Numbered from the stretch's first letter, positions 6,968 through 16,758 are shown. The stretch: 25,643 nt of DNA from Caryophanales bacterium UBA5632 (GCA_002421405.1 DIJY01000053.1:1-25643), one strand, 5' to 3'. The notes: generated by a model from the letters alone, not told the origin. Numbers and translations are program-made.

Positions 6968-8080
6968 ATGATAAATAGCCTTTATATTCACATTCCTTTT
7001 TGTAAAAGCATTTGTACTTATTGCGATTTTACAAAACTAGTAGGAAACCAAGCGATGATGGTTCAATACATGGATGCAATGCTACAAGAACTCAATTATT
7101 ACCGTGATGACTATCGTCAAATAAAGACCGTTCATATTGGGGGTGGGACCCCATCTTCATTACCAATCGATATACTCGAAAAGCTGTTACAACGACTTTC
7201 AACTTTGATTGATTTGAAATCATTGAAGGAATTTGGGATTGAAGCAAATCCAAATGATGTGACTGACGAATTTGTCAAACTTCTCATGAAGTATGATGTT
7301 AATCGTATTAGTCTTGGCGTTGAATCGAGCTTTCAAAAACATTTGATTGCTATGAACCGTTCACATACCGTTTCACAAGTGAACGAGGCGGTTTCTATTC
7401 TTCATAAAAACAATTTTTTCAATATAAATCTTGATTTTATCTATGCTTGGCCCACGCAAACCATGGAAGAATTGAAAAGAGATCTTCACTTTGCGATTTC
7501 ACTGAAACCAACGCATTTGTCATTTTATGCCTTAATTCTTGAACCAAAAACGATATTATTTCATGAATATCAGAATCATAATCTCGATTTAATTGATGAA
7601 GAGACAGATGCTTCAATGTATGAATATCTCTTAGATGAATTACCTAATAACGGTTATCATCAATATGAAATCAGTAATTTTGCACTCCCAGGATTTGAGT
7701 CGAAACATAACCTTGCTTACTGGCAACTTGATGAATACTTAGGAATTGGGATGGGTGCTCATTCGCAAATAGGAAGTGGACGTTTTCATAACTTTTTAAA
7801 GTTCAAAGATTATCTTGAGTCCGTCAAAAAAACGGGACGAGGGATTGAATCGATGGATCCTTGTGATTTAATTCAAGAGACTTTTATCATGGGACTAAGA
7901 ACCATGAAAGGTGTCGATTTAGATGAATTCCAAAATCGATTTGGTGTCAATCCAATGATTCACTACCCAAGAATTTTAAAAAATATTGAAGAAAATTTAT
8001 TAGTTATTGATAATCGTTATCTACGACTGACACGAAAAGGTATGTTGTTATTAAACTACGTAGAACGCAGTTTTATCTAG
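6968..8080 (+). CDS. hemW: Radical SAM heme chaperone HemW
   Basis: Radical SAM protein of the HemN-like superfamily. It begins with LYIHIPFC followed by the CxxxCxxC cluster motif (C12, C16, C19, then DF), as in HemW; true coproporphyrinogen dehydrogenase HemN has CxxxCxxCxC. The SAM-binding GGGTPS motif is at about residues 59-64, and the C-terminal HemW domain (NLAYWQ ... YLGIGMGAHS, then a winged helix) is complete. The 370-aa length fits. HemW proteins bind heme and deliver it to target proteins rather than make it. No heme-biosynthesis gene is in the window. The GGTGAT just upstream acts as a modest ribosome binding site. It sits after lepA, as in Bacillus, and xerD follows after 7 bases, so hemW-xerD-deoB look co-transcribed. 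Confidence 0.92.
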   Translation: MINSLYIHIPFCKSICTYCDFTKLVGNQAMMVQYMDAMLQELNYYRDDYRQIKTVHIGGGTPSSLPIDILEKLLQRLSTLIDLKSLKEFGIEANPNDVTDEFVKLLMKYDVNRISLGVESSFQKHLIAMNRSHTVSQVNEAVSILHKNNFFNINLDFIYAWPTQTMEELKRDLHFAISLKPTHLSFYALILEPKTILFHEYQNHNLDLIDEETDASMYEYLLDELPNNGYHQYEISNFALPGFESKHNLAYWQLDEYLGIGMGAHSQIGSGRFHNFLKFKDYLESVKKTGRGIESMDPCDLIQETFIMGLRTMKGVDLDEFQNRFGVNPMIHYPRILKNIEENLLVIDNRYLRLTRKGMLLLNYVERSFI

Positions 8081-8087
8081 ATAGGAT

Positions 8088-9008
8088 GTGGTTGATTTGC
8101 TCGATAGTTTTTTAAAAGAATATATCTATTATTTAAAAATTACAAAAAACTTAGCTAAAAATACGATTATTTCCTATCAAAATGATTTGATTGATTATCT
8201 TGATTTTTTGGACAAACAATATCACTTAAGCCAACCCGATAAAATTGTAAAACAACATGCGCTCAATTATATGAACCATCTCAAACGCGCTGAATTGTCC
8301 GCTCGTTCGATCGCAAGAAAATTATCAGCGATAAAATCATTTCATCATTATTTAGTCACTGAAAAATTATGTGATGAAAATATCTTTATATCCATTTCTC
8401 AACCCAAGGTTACAAACGCTTTACCGGTTGTCTTGAATCAAGAAGAAATCATGCGATTGATTGACGCTGCAAAAGGGGAATTAAACGTACTTGATATTCG
8501 GAATTTAGCGATGGTTGAATTGGCATACGGTTCTGGATTGAGAGTATCAGAATTAATCAATTTAAGAGTATCTGACTTGCATTTAAACAATTCTTTGGTT
8601 AAAATTATCGGAAAAGGATCAAAAGAGCGAATTGTTCCTTTAGGTGAAAATGCGGTTTTCGCCATCAGAAAATATCTTGTTGAATCAAGACCAATGATTC
8701 ATCCTGAAGGGAAAGACACTTTATTTGTGAACCGTTCTGGCCAAAAATTATCCCGCGTTGGTTTTTATAAAATCATTCAAAAACTTGCCTTAGTGGCGAA
8801 AATCGATAAATCGATATCGCCACACACACTCAGACATTCGTTCGCTACTCATCTTCTTGAGAATGGAGCTGATTTGAGAGCCGTTCAAGAATTGTTGGGT
8901 CATGAAGATATTATGACGACAGAAAATTATACTCACATTTCAAAACAGCATTTGCAAAATGCATATCAATCCGCACATCCGCGGGCGAATAGAAAGGAAG
9001 TTAACTAA
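8088..9008 (+). CDS. xerD: Tyrosine recombinase XerD
   Basis: Site-specific recombinase that, with XerC, resolves chromosome dimers at dif. It has an N-terminal SAM-like core-binding domain (about 5-90) and a C-terminal catalytic domain. The catalytic set is complete: R152 (GSGLRVSEL), K176 (GKGSKER), H246 and R249 (HTLRH), H272 (LLGHEDI) and nucleophile Y281 (ENYTHIS), then the typical HPRA tail. Start is uncertain. GTG at 8088 gives 306 aa, but the GGATGTGG at 8084-8091 would also serve a TTG at 8097 (303 aa). XerD rather than XerC is favoured because deoB follows directly, as in the Bacillus ripX-drm pair. It is housekeeping, not a mobile-element integrase: no attachment repeats or cargo genes are seen. 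Confidence 0.92.
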   Translation: MVDLLDSFLKEYIYYLKITKNLAKNTIISYQNDLIDYLDFLDKQYHLSQPDKIVKQHALNYMNHLKRAELSARSIARKLSAIKSFHHYLVTEKLCDENIFISISQPKVTNALPVVLNQEEIMRLIDAAKGELNVLDIRNLAMVELAYGSGLRVSELINLRVSDLHLNNSLVKIIGKGSKERIVPLGENAVFAIRKYLVESRPMIHPEGKDTLFVNRSGQKLSRVGFYKIIQKLALVAKIDKSISPHTLRHSFATHLLENGADLRAVQELLGHEDIMTTENYTHISKQHLQNAYQSAHPRANRKEVN

Positions 9009-10187
9009 ATGAAATACAAAAGAATATTTTTGATTGTCATCGATTCAGTTGGTGTTGGTGCTATGCCAGATGCTGATCAGTTTGGTGATGTAGGAAGCAA
9101 TACAATAGGTAATCTAGCAAGAGCAACTGGAGGAATTTCATTGCCGGTACTAGAATCTTTTGGCTATGGAAATTTGACCGATATATTAGGAGTAAAACCG
9201 GTTGATAATCCAAAAGCAAATGTAGGCAAAATGGCTGAACTATCCAATGGAAAAGATACGATGACGGGACACTGGGAATTTGTTGGGATTAAAACCGAAA
9301 CACCTTTTCAAACGTTCACCGATACCGGTTTTCCAAAAGCATTAATCGATGAACTTGAAAGAAAAACGGGTCGAAAAGTGATTGGCAATATTGCGGCGAG
9401 CGGAACGGAAATATTAGTGAATCTCGGACCAGAACATGTCAAAACTGGCGCGATGATTGTCTATACAAGTGCCGATTCAGTTTTACAAATTGCAGCTCAT
9501 GAAGAGATTATTCCATTAGAAGAACTTTATCACATTTGTCATATCGCCCGTGAAATCACGATGAAAGATGAATGGAAAGTGGGAAGAATCATTGCAAGAC
9601 CGTTCTTAGGGGATGAAGTGAATGGATTTAAACGAACCACTAATCGTCACGATTACGCATTAAGTCCTACAGAAAAAACTGTTTTGAATTATCTTGATGA
9701 ATCAAAATTTGATGTTATTTCTGTCGGGAAAATTCGCGATATATTTAATGGTTCTGGCATCACCGCTCATCACGGAATCGTTTCAAATCATGATGGGATG
9801 TTAAAAACGATTGAAATTGCAAAAGGCGATTTTATGGGTCTTTGTTTTGTCAATCTTGTCGATTTTGATGCATTATATGGACACCGTCGCGACCCAATTG
9901 GATATAAAAATGCAATGGAAGAATTTGATAAAGATTTAGAAAGTTTACTTCCTTATATTGGTGAAGAAGATTTGCTTATTATCACGGCCGACCATGGAAA
10001 CGATCCAACGCACAGTGGAACCGACCATACAAGAGAATATGTGCCGATGTTCTTCTATAATCGGTATTTTAAGGGCAGTAATTTGCCCATTAGCGATACT
10101 TTCGCCGATCTTGGTGCAACGATTGCTGATAACTTTAATGTCGCGCAAACAGCCCATGGTAAAAGTTTGCTAAAGAAATTAAAATAA
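9009..10187 (+). CDS. deoB: Phosphopentomutase (DeoB)
   Basis: Interconverts (deoxy)ribose 1-phosphate and (deoxy)ribose 5-phosphate, linking nucleoside salvage to the pentose phosphate pathway. It is a two-metal enzyme of the alkaline phosphatase superfamily. Metal and catalytic motifs are present: VIDSVGVGAMPDA near the N terminus (metal-binding Asp), GKDTMTGHWE (the Thr that carries the phosphate, at about 85-94) and ITADHGNDPTHSGTDHTRE near the C terminus (Asp/His metal ligands). The 392-aa length is normal for the family. The ATG follows the xerD stop with no gap, and its GAAAGGAAG site lies within the xerD 3' end, so translation is coupled to xerD. A bidirectional terminator follows. 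Confidence 0.97.
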   Translation: MKYKRIFLIVIDSVGVGAMPDADQFGDVGSNTIGNLARATGGISLPVLESFGYGNLTDILGVKPVDNPKANVGKMAELSNGKDTMTGHWEFVGIKTETPFQTFTDTGFPKALIDELERKTGRKVIGNIAASGTEILVNLGPEHVKTGAMIVYTSADSVLQIAAHEEIIPLEELYHICHIAREITMKDEWKVGRIIARPFLGDEVNGFKRTTNRHDYALSPTEKTVLNYLDESKFDVISVGKIRDIFNGSGITAHHGIVSNHDGMLKTIEIAKGDFMGLCFVNLVDFDALYGHRRDPIGYKNAMEEFDKDLESLLPYIGEEDLLIITADHGNDPTHSGTDHTREYVPMFFYNRYFKGSNLPISDTFADLGATIADNFNVAQTAHGKSLLKKLK

Positions 10188-10195
10188 CGACTCTT

Positions 10196-10230
10196 AAAAA
10201 AAGATTGACTTTGACGGTCAATCTTTTTTT
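10196..10230. terminator. Bidirectional terminator between deoB and the coiled-coil operon
   Basis: A perfect 14-bp inverted repeat (10196-10209 with 10217-10230, core GATTGAC/GTCAATC) has seven A on one flank and seven T on the other, with a TTTGACG loop. It gives a hairpin plus U-tract on both strands, serving deoB on + and the convergent operon on minus. Confidence 0.9.
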
Positions 10231-10232
10231 GA

Positions 10233-13178
10233 TTAATTTGAATTCTCTTGAGTCGAACGAATGAGATATCGATGATATCTTAATTCAATGTCACGAAGCG
10301 ATTTTTTTAGTTTTTTTCGATTTTTTGTTATGAGAGGTTTCACTACTTTATGATAATCAACTTCTTTTTTAGCGATTTTTATATAGGGTTGATAAGAATT
10401 GATTAATTTTTTAAAATCACTAGCGACACCGTCTGTAAACTGACGGTTCGTTTTAATTGCAAGGTGATATTCACTAGATAGTTTCGCTACGATTTTGTCG
10501 GTTTTGGCTTGATCAATTTTAATTTGTGAAATATACTCATTTTCTACATTAATCAGTTGTTGCTTCAATAGCGAAATTGAATTCTCATGACGCGTTTGCC
10601 ACCCTATTTGATAGGTTTCGGCTTCCTTCTTCATATTTTCTTCTTCACGAGATAACTCTGATGCTTTATTTAAGTAAGCTGATTCAACTGCTTGAAGTCG
10701 ACTTGCATACCTTGTGCGTATTTGTTCTCTAGAAAGACCAATGTCCTCAAGCAATTCGTTGTAATCTTTATGATTTATTTCTTCAGTTTTTTGGAAATAG
10801 ATTTCGAGGTAGTTCTTCATCAAGTCTCTTGTATTTTCGTCTAACTCAATTTCTGCTTTTTTCACTTGGAATTGCATACGATTATTAATACGTTCAAGCA
10901 TATCATAGAAAGTAGGATCTAAGATGTTCACTGAACTATCAAGATAAGGCTTTAATACATCATAGCGTTCCTTGGCGAAATGATATAATTCAGAAAATTC
11001 AGAAATCGTTGTGTCTCTTAATTCGGTCGCATCGTGGATTGCATCATCTAAATATTCTTTTAATTGCGTTAATTCAGCATTTGCCTTTAAAATAATTTGG
11101 TCATCAGACATGTCTTGAATCAAAGTATTAATTTTTTGATCGCGACTTTTGGTAGATCTTTCGATTTTTTGTACGATAGATTTGCGAACCTTGTCATCTT
11201 TCGAAAATTCTAGTTGTCGACTGTCTTGATAGAAGAAAGCTTCAAACTCATTTTTTATCAACTTGATTTGTTCGCTGTAACGATGTTTTGTCGTTTCAAT
11301 CACTTCTTGATGATAATTTTTTTCTCCATCAATGGTTTCAGTAATTGCTTCAAGCCGAAGTCGATATTCATATTCTGCTAGTTTTACTTGTTCTTCAGCA
11401 AAACGCATTTGATTTAAATAAGTATTTAAAACAAATTCATTATGGATTTTTGATTCGTTATCAACCCGGGACTGTTGACCGACCAAATAACTTAATTCGT
11501 TTTCATACATGGCTTTAAAGAATAAAGCCTTCATTTCGTACTGTTTAAGGATATAGTCGATTTTTGATTTTGCTTCAGCGACGTAAATATTGTGAGTTTC
11601 CTTTTCCCTCGTTGAGTCAATCAATGTTTGACTAATGAGTGATAGCCACATTCTGTTGGTATTAAATGATTCGATAAGGTACGATAAATGTTCGTTTGTC
11701 GCTTTATCGAGACGTTCAATAAGAACCCGTTCTTTTAGAATGGTTTGTTTTGCAAGCGCTCTTTTAAGACTGGTTGTTAATACAAAAACATTAATGTCAT
11801 AAATTTCCTTTAAAATTTCGATTTCTTGTTTGTACATCGTTTTTTTAACTGAATATCGTAAATCGGTTTCAAGTGAATTAATTTCACTCTTGATTTTTGC
11901 GGTTTGAATATCATAATTGATATTTGCTTTCAACTCTTTGTTAACCTTTAATACGGATAGAAACATTCTTTCATCTTTAATTAAAGTTGAACTTTGATCA
12001 CCTAAGGACTGAGCTAAAAACGGGTCTATTCTCATGATTTGCAAATATTGATCCAAAGCAAGTTCCATTTTTGCGATTTGCTTTGCGCTGTATTTTTCAT
12101 TATAGACAATCATTCTAACTTTATCGTGCATTTGTTGTTTAAGAAGACGATGAGCCTTCAATTCGAGTTGTTTTTTAACGAGAGGCCAGCGTTCAAGTTT
12201 TTTGATAAGTTTTAGCAGGGGAGTTAAATCTTTTGTATTACCAATTCGGTCAAGATCAACGGCGGTCATTTTATAATCGTTTAGATAAACATTCGGAGTA
12301 TCGAAAAAATCGTATGCTTTGACCCAATCATAGGATTTTGAGCGAAGAAGTCTTTCGTTTATATGATTAAATAAAGTCATATATTCAAGGTGAAGTTGTT
12401 CTCGAATTTGTGAATTTTGATAGATTTGATGGTCTTTAAATGTATTAAATTGATTAATTTTATCACTGGTTAAGGCCTGAACTTCGATGGAGGTGGGATC
12501 CGATTCTGCACTATAAGTTAATTGATTATCGGAATAATGTTTCAATTCCTTTTCATAAAATGCATTAATTTGTAACATTTTTTGATTCTTATTATTGAGA
12601 ATACGCGAAATATTTTCATCCATGAATTTAATCTCGTCATCTAATTCGGAGAACATTTGATATATATTTTCTTGGTGTTTATCAAGAATGGTTTGGATAA
12701 CTTGATTTTTATCAGAATAGTATTCGAAATATTCTTCATTAGCGATAATTTCATTTAGGTAAGCATGTTCATGAAAATCAAAGAATTCTTTTTTAACCGT
12801 GAGAAGGGCTTTTGATAGATAATCAACAGAGTTGATGATTTCATCTGCGTTCATGCGATCATAATGGAGAATTGTCTCATTTTGCTCATGCGTAGAGATT
12901 TCTGTGTTACGAATAATCTTAGACCGTTCTACGACAACTTCCTCATCGTGAAATAGGATTGAATCTTGAAGTAAAGCGGCTTGTTTTTTGAGTTGTCTTA
13001 AGCGATTTTCAACTTGATTAAGGTTGTTAATCGTGATTTGTTTATGGGCTTTTGCATAGTCAGTAATCTTTTGATAAAATGATTCATACAATGCCGCTTC
13101 ATTGGCAAAAGCATCGTTAATTTGAGAACGATATCTTGTCTTATTGTCAGAAGCCACAAATTTAGTCTCTTTTGCCAT
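10233..13178 (-). CDS. Giant coiled-coil-rich protein, second gene of operon (function unknown)
   Basis: I do not recognise this 981-aa protein. It is almost wholly predicted alpha-helical and rich in Glu, Lys, Gln, Asn, Ile and Leu, with few Pro and Gly and no cysteine that I can see. It has long charged heptad-like stretches across most of its length, for example around residues 560-760 and 830-930. There is no signal peptide, membrane segment, Walker A or other nucleotide-binding motif, so it is probably cytoplasmic. The C terminus is strongly basic (KNRKKLKKSLRDIELRYHRY), which could bind nucleic acid, membrane or a partner. It begins 13 nt after the stop of the upstream gene, and its AGAAAGGA ribosome binding site overlaps that TAG, so the two are coupled. 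A structural, cytoskeleton-like or scaffold role is inference only. Confidence 0.85.
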   Translation of the reverse strand: MAKETKFVASDNKTRYRSQINDAFANEAALYESFYQKITDYAKAHKQITINNLNQVENRLRQLKKQAALLQDSILFHDEEVVVERSKIIRNTEISTHEQNETILHYDRMNADEIINSVDYLSKALLTVKKEFFDFHEHAYLNEIIANEEYFEYYSDKNQVIQTILDKHQENIYQMFSELDDEIKFMDENISRILNNKNQKMLQINAFYEKELKHYSDNQLTYSAESDPTSIEVQALTSDKINQFNTFKDHQIYQNSQIREQLHLEYMTLFNHINERLLRSKSYDWVKAYDFFDTPNVYLNDYKMTAVDLDRIGNTKDLTPLLKLIKKLERWPLVKKQLELKAHRLLKQQMHDKVRMIVYNEKYSAKQIAKMELALDQYLQIMRIDPFLAQSLGDQSSTLIKDERMFLSVLKVNKELKANINYDIQTAKIKSEINSLETDLRYSVKKTMYKQEIEILKEIYDINVFVLTTSLKRALAKQTILKERVLIERLDKATNEHLSYLIESFNTNRMWLSLISQTLIDSTREKETHNIYVAEAKSKIDYILKQYEMKALFFKAMYENELSYLVGQQSRVDNESKIHNEFVLNTYLNQMRFAEEQVKLAEYEYRLRLEAITETIDGEKNYHQEVIETTKHRYSEQIKLIKNEFEAFFYQDSRQLEFSKDDKVRKSIVQKIERSTKSRDQKINTLIQDMSDDQIILKANAELTQLKEYLDDAIHDATELRDTTISEFSELYHFAKERYDVLKPYLDSSVNILDPTFYDMLERINNRMQFQVKKAEIELDENTRDLMKNYLEIYFQKTEEINHKDYNELLEDIGLSREQIRTRYASRLQAVESAYLNKASELSREEENMKKEAETYQIGWQTRHENSISLLKQQLINVENEYISQIKIDQAKTDKIVAKLSSEYHLAIKTNRQFTDGVASDFKKLINSYQPYIKIAKKEVDYHKVVKPLITKNRKKLKKSLRDIELRYHRYLIRSTQENSN

Positions 13179-13191
13179 AAAAGATTCCTTT

Positions 13192-16100
13192 CTAAACGTT
13201 TAAAACCCTTTTTTGTTTTTCATTTGATTCAATCGTTTTTTTATTTATTTTATCTTGAGCCATGGATGATTTATCTTGCGTGTCCTTAAATAATTCATTT
13301 GATTTTTTGGCAATTTTTTTCGTAGTTTCCATTTGTTTATCAAAAGGATGAAGGATGACAGCGTCGTTAAATAATATGCTGTTGTATTCCATCTGATTAC
13401 CAATAAATCTGCCAAAATTTTGTTGGTAGATTGTTTCGATGTTGCGATGTTCTTTAATCAACTGTTCTTCAGCATTAGCGATTTCTTTATACAATACTAA
13501 ATAATCATTTGGCAGTCTAGATTTGACAGCTTCAATTTGCTCAAGATAGATTGGAGTCGCTAACAATTTTTTCTCTTCGATATCAGTTAATTCACGATTC
13601 AAGATCGCTTGTCTTTCATTCATTAATGCTATCTTTGCGCTTTCCATTTGTTCGATTTCACGGTTTTGAATTTCTGGTAGCGTCATAATCGATTGATTCA
13701 AATTAGCATGATATTCGATGCGTTGTTTATCATTTAGTGCTTCTTCATTATCTTTTGATATTGCTAGTAATTGAGCTTGATCAAACAAAATCGACTTTTT
13801 CACTTTATAATCATTTTCGATATCAATAAAGTTCTTTTGAGCTTTTGCTATTTTATCTGAAAGCGATTGTGAAATTTGAGCTTTACTCTTGTCGTGATTT
13901 TTATCGATATCATCGATTGAATTAATTAATTCGGTTTTGACGAACTCAAGTATTGCCTTTTCCCGAGTTAATTCATTCAAGAAAGTTTGATTTAATTGGA
14001 AAACCTTTTCTTTCATTAATAATTCAAATGCAGCATACTCATGATCAAGATTTGATAATAATTTATGCGTTTTTTGTTTTTTTGTAGCAGCAGAATAAAT
14101 TCTTTTTTCATAAGCATCATTGATAATCTTTTGTTCTTCGAATTGTTTTTCTCGTTTCACACGAATTGCTATAACATCGTCTTGAATGCTTTTTTCTAGG
14201 GCATTGTCGAAGAATAAATTAAGATAATCTTGATAGTCCTTAAAAAGAAGAAGGTTTTCAATATAGAATTTCTCAATTAATGCTATTTTTCTTAACGGTT
14301 TCATGGTTCGATTAATATGAGGGGATAATTCGTCGCAATTACAGTTGAATCGATAGATAATTAATTCAATAGGAGAAGATATTTCATCAATTGACTTGGC
14401 CAAATGACATGACTCATTAATCGTTTTTAGCGTATCAATTGCACTGTTAAAAGTATAAAAGACATCAAACTTAAATAGTTTTTCGGTTTCAATAACTTTT
14501 GATTGTAAAGGTAGCGTTTGATTGCTCAAATTCACAAGCATATTTTTAAAGTTCAGCGACAATTTATTAATTCTATTTAATAAGTAGTCATGGGTTTTAA
14601 ACAAATACTGGCTTAAAAAAGTCACTGCTTGTCGATTTTGCTTTGTCAAATCATTATATTTTGCTTCACGAGATTTAATGGCATTTAGTCTTTCGTTTTC
14701 AAGAACTCTTGCATAACGATATGGATGGGAATCTTTATCAATAAAGTCTTTTGCATACTTTGTTTGAGTTTTATGTAGATCAATTAATTTTTGAGTTTCG
14801 TGGACATAATCGACAACGTAAGCATTCCCTAATTGTTCAGTATTTTTATAGTTGTTTTCTTGAGTCTCAATTGCTTTTCCGATAACGTATACTTTTCTTG
14901 TCATCGATAAATTATCATCTGAATATGCAATTTTTCCTTCCGCCTCAATTAAAGAAAGTATTTTACGGTGCATTGTTTCTGCTATCATAAATTGTTTATC
15001 TAAAGCCGATTCGTGTATTTGTCGTTCGAGATTATTAATTAATTTGAGGTGTTTTGTTTCGATACTGTCTTTTTCTTTAAGCAAATTTGATTCTGTTAAC
15101 TGATTTTGAATCGACAGTAGTTTCTCGGTTTTTTCAAATTCAATCGATAATTTTCGAAGATTGATTTTATGTTGGTAATCAGCAAAAAAGCGGTCATATT
15201 CAAGCGATTTTATATATTTTTGATAATCGCCTGTAATATCTAAATTTTCCATTTCTTTTCTGATTTCAGCTATTTCTAATCTGTTTTTAGATTCTAGTTC
15301 AATAATTTCTTTACTGATTCTATCGACGTTTGTAATTAGTTCGGTTAATCGATTCGTTGCATCATTGACTGTCACCAGCAGATTGATTTTATAATCCTCA
15401 AATATTTTTGAAGAGGCAAAGATATAATCGGTTGCTGTTTGAGCAATGTTTTGGTTAAAACGAATAAAATCCGATAACATATTGTCAATTTCATCCATGG
15501 ATTCGTTGATATAAAAAGCGAAATTTGAATAAAGATTAATGCTGTTTTGGAAAAATTCACTTGGCATATAATAAGCAAGTTTTATTTCCTCAACCCTTCT
15601 AAACGAATCAATCTTTATTTTCTTAATTTCATTTTGATATTTTTGAATCAATAGATCCGACATTTCTCGATTTCTTTTTAAGAGAAAATCAGCTTTAGCA
15701 TTGATAATCTTATATTGCATGATGTATTTTTTCGTTAACTTTATATTACTATCATGGTCTGCTTGAATCAATTTTTCACCGACTGTGGTGACGGATTTCT
15801 TTAAATCGTTACTAACCAAAGTTTCAAAGGACTGACGTTGTTCATTAATATTATGAATTTGCTCGACAAATTGATTAATTAATTTTTGATTGAGAACAGA
15901 ATGTGGTTTTTGTCGAACCAGTGATAAATCATCTATAATTTTTTTCTTTTGTGCAAATACTTGAGTTGTAGTTTTAAATAAAACAGTAATATTGTTCTTC
16001 GATTCCCTTAAATCTTCAAGCGTATTAATGACGGAAGAGGTCATAAATTTAGCATCGTTAAACCCTTGATCATTCAATTTTTTAGAAAGATCATTCAATG

Positions 16101-16650
16101 AATTTTTAGATTTTTCCATCGACCATAGTAAAGTATCATACTGTCGATTATTGATACTAGAGTAATTCTTTCTTATCGTATCAAATCTCAAGTCTTCATC
16201 TCTAACAAAATTTGCATGTATCGCTGATTCACGATCAATATAAGCTTCAGAAACTTTACACATTTCAATGTACTTCTCGTGAGCTTGTTTTTGTAATAAT
16301 TCAAATTTACTGATAATTGAATTGTATTCGTTTTGTTCTTCAAAATTTAAGTTTCTCTGATTTCTTGCATTATCTTCAAAATCAATGGTTAAGGCATCAA
16401 AAAGAAGCTTATATTCATGTTGAACATAAGCTATTGCTGCCGAAAAATCAGCTTCATATTGTTGAAAAGTCCTGAAATACTCTTCATCAAAAACTGCGAA
16501 ATTAGATTCAATTTTAGCGATTTCCACACGATAATTATCTTCAATTATTTTAATGGAATCTTGAATTTCATTGATGGTATGATCGTGTCTTAAAATTTCA
16601 GGAGAGAATGCTTGCGGCAGAATTATGTTATTAGCGCGTTTTCTTGGCAT
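13192..16650 (-). CDS. Giant coiled-coil-rich protein, first gene of operon (function unknown)
   Basis: I do not recognise this 1152-aa protein. Apart from a short N-terminal segment (MPRKRANNIILPQAFSPE) and a basic, low-complexity C-terminal tail of about 55 residues (rich in Lys, Asp, Asn and Gln), it reads as nearly continuous charged alpha helix with coiled-coil character. There is no signal peptide, membrane span or nucleotide-binding motif. The few cysteines include a CNC at 770-772. It is not an SMC or MukB type, since there is no ATPase head. The ATG is preceded by GGGGTGAGGAA. It is transcribed from its own promoter, divergent from ruvB, and leads an operon with the 981-aa partner. 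Size and composition match the partner without obvious sequence repetition between them, which suggests a two-component assembly. This is inference. Confidence 0.85.
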   Translation of the reverse strand: MPRKRANNIILPQAFSPEILRHDHTINEIQDSIKIIEDNYRVEIAKIESNFAVFDEEYFRTFQQYEADFSAAIAYVQHEYKLLFDALTIDFEDNARNQRNLNFEEQNEYNSIISKFELLQKQAHEKYIEMCKVSEAYIDRESAIHANFVRDEDLRFDTIRKNYSSINNRQYDTLLWSMEKSKNSLNDLSKKLNDQGFNDAKFMTSSVINTLEDLRESKNNITVLFKTTTQVFAQKKKIIDDLSLVRQKPHSVLNQKLINQFVEQIHNINEQRQSFETLVSNDLKKSVTTVGEKLIQADHDSNIKLTKKYIMQYKIINAKADFLLKRNREMSDLLIQKYQNEIKKIKIDSFRRVEEIKLAYYMPSEFFQNSINLYSNFAFYINESMDEIDNMLSDFIRFNQNIAQTATDYIFASSKIFEDYKINLLVTVNDATNRLTELITNVDRISKEIIELESKNRLEIAEIRKEMENLDITGDYQKYIKSLEYDRFFADYQHKINLRKLSIEFEKTEKLLSIQNQLTESNLLKEKDSIETKHLKLINNLERQIHESALDKQFMIAETMHRKILSLIEAEGKIAYSDDNLSMTRKVYVIGKAIETQENNYKNTEQLGNAYVVDYVHETQKLIDLHKTQTKYAKDFIDKDSHPYRYARVLENERLNAIKSREAKYNDLTKQNRQAVTFLSQYLFKTHDYLLNRINKLSLNFKNMLVNLSNQTLPLQSKVIETEKLFKFDVFYTFNSAIDTLKTINESCHLAKSIDEISSPIELIIYRFNCNCDELSPHINRTMKPLRKIALIEKFYIENLLLFKDYQDYLNLFFDNALEKSIQDDVIAIRVKREKQFEEQKIINDAYEKRIYSAATKKQKTHKLLSNLDHEYAAFELLMKEKVFQLNQTFLNELTREKAILEFVKTELINSIDDIDKNHDKSKAQISQSLSDKIAKAQKNFIDIENDYKVKKSILFDQAQLLAISKDNEEALNDKQRIEYHANLNQSIMTLPEIQNREIEQMESAKIALMNERQAILNRELTDIEEKKLLATPIYLEQIEAVKSRLPNDYLVLYKEIANAEEQLIKEHRNIETIYQQNFGRFIGNQMEYNSILFNDAVILHPFDKQMETTKKIAKKSNELFKDTQDKSSMAQDKINKKTIESNEKQKRVLNV

Positions 16651-16679
16651 TTCCTCACCCCTTTGAATCTTTTATCTTA

Positions 16680-16708
16680 ATTATATATTATGTCCATTTG
16701 AATTACAA
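16680..16708 (-). promoter_or_regulatory. Promoter of the coiled-coil operon
   Basis: On the minus strand, TTGTAA (16703-16708), a 17-bp spacer and TATAAT (16680-16685). The predicted leader is about 25 nt with a strong ribosome binding site. Confidence 0.8.
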
Positions 16709-16720
16709 TAAAAGAACTCG

Positions 16721-16746
16721 AAATACTTATCCAAAAAAAAGTATTT
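16721..16746. repeat. 8-bp inverted repeat in the divergent promoter region
   Basis: AAATACTT (16721-16728) and AAGTATTT (16739-16746) form a perfect inverted repeat with a 10-bp spacer. It lies between the coiled-coil operon -35 box and the ruvB -10 box, so it covers the ruvB -35 region. It could be an operator or chance. Confidence 0.4.
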
Positions 16747-16749
16747 GTT

Positions 16750-16758
16750 TGGTATAAT
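16750..16758 (+). promoter_or_regulatory. ruvB promoter (extended -10)
   Basis: TGG-TATAAT at 16750-16758 with no good -35 at 17 bp. Transcription would start near 16765, giving a leader of only about 12 nt that holds the GAGGTG ribosome binding site. Confidence 0.75.

Noticed and set aside
6968..8080. HemN (oxygen-independent coproporphyrinogen oxidase)
   Set aside because: The cluster motif is CxxxCxxC followed by DF rather than CxxxCxxCxC, and the length and C terminus fit HemW.
8088..9008. Tyrosine recombinase as a sign of a prophage or integrative element
   Set aside because: No attachment-site repeats, tRNA target or cargo genes are present, and the xerD-deoB order is a conserved housekeeping arrangement.
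13192..16650. SMC, MukB or Rad50-type protein
   Set aside because: No Walker A, signature motif or ATPase head is visible at either end of the protein.
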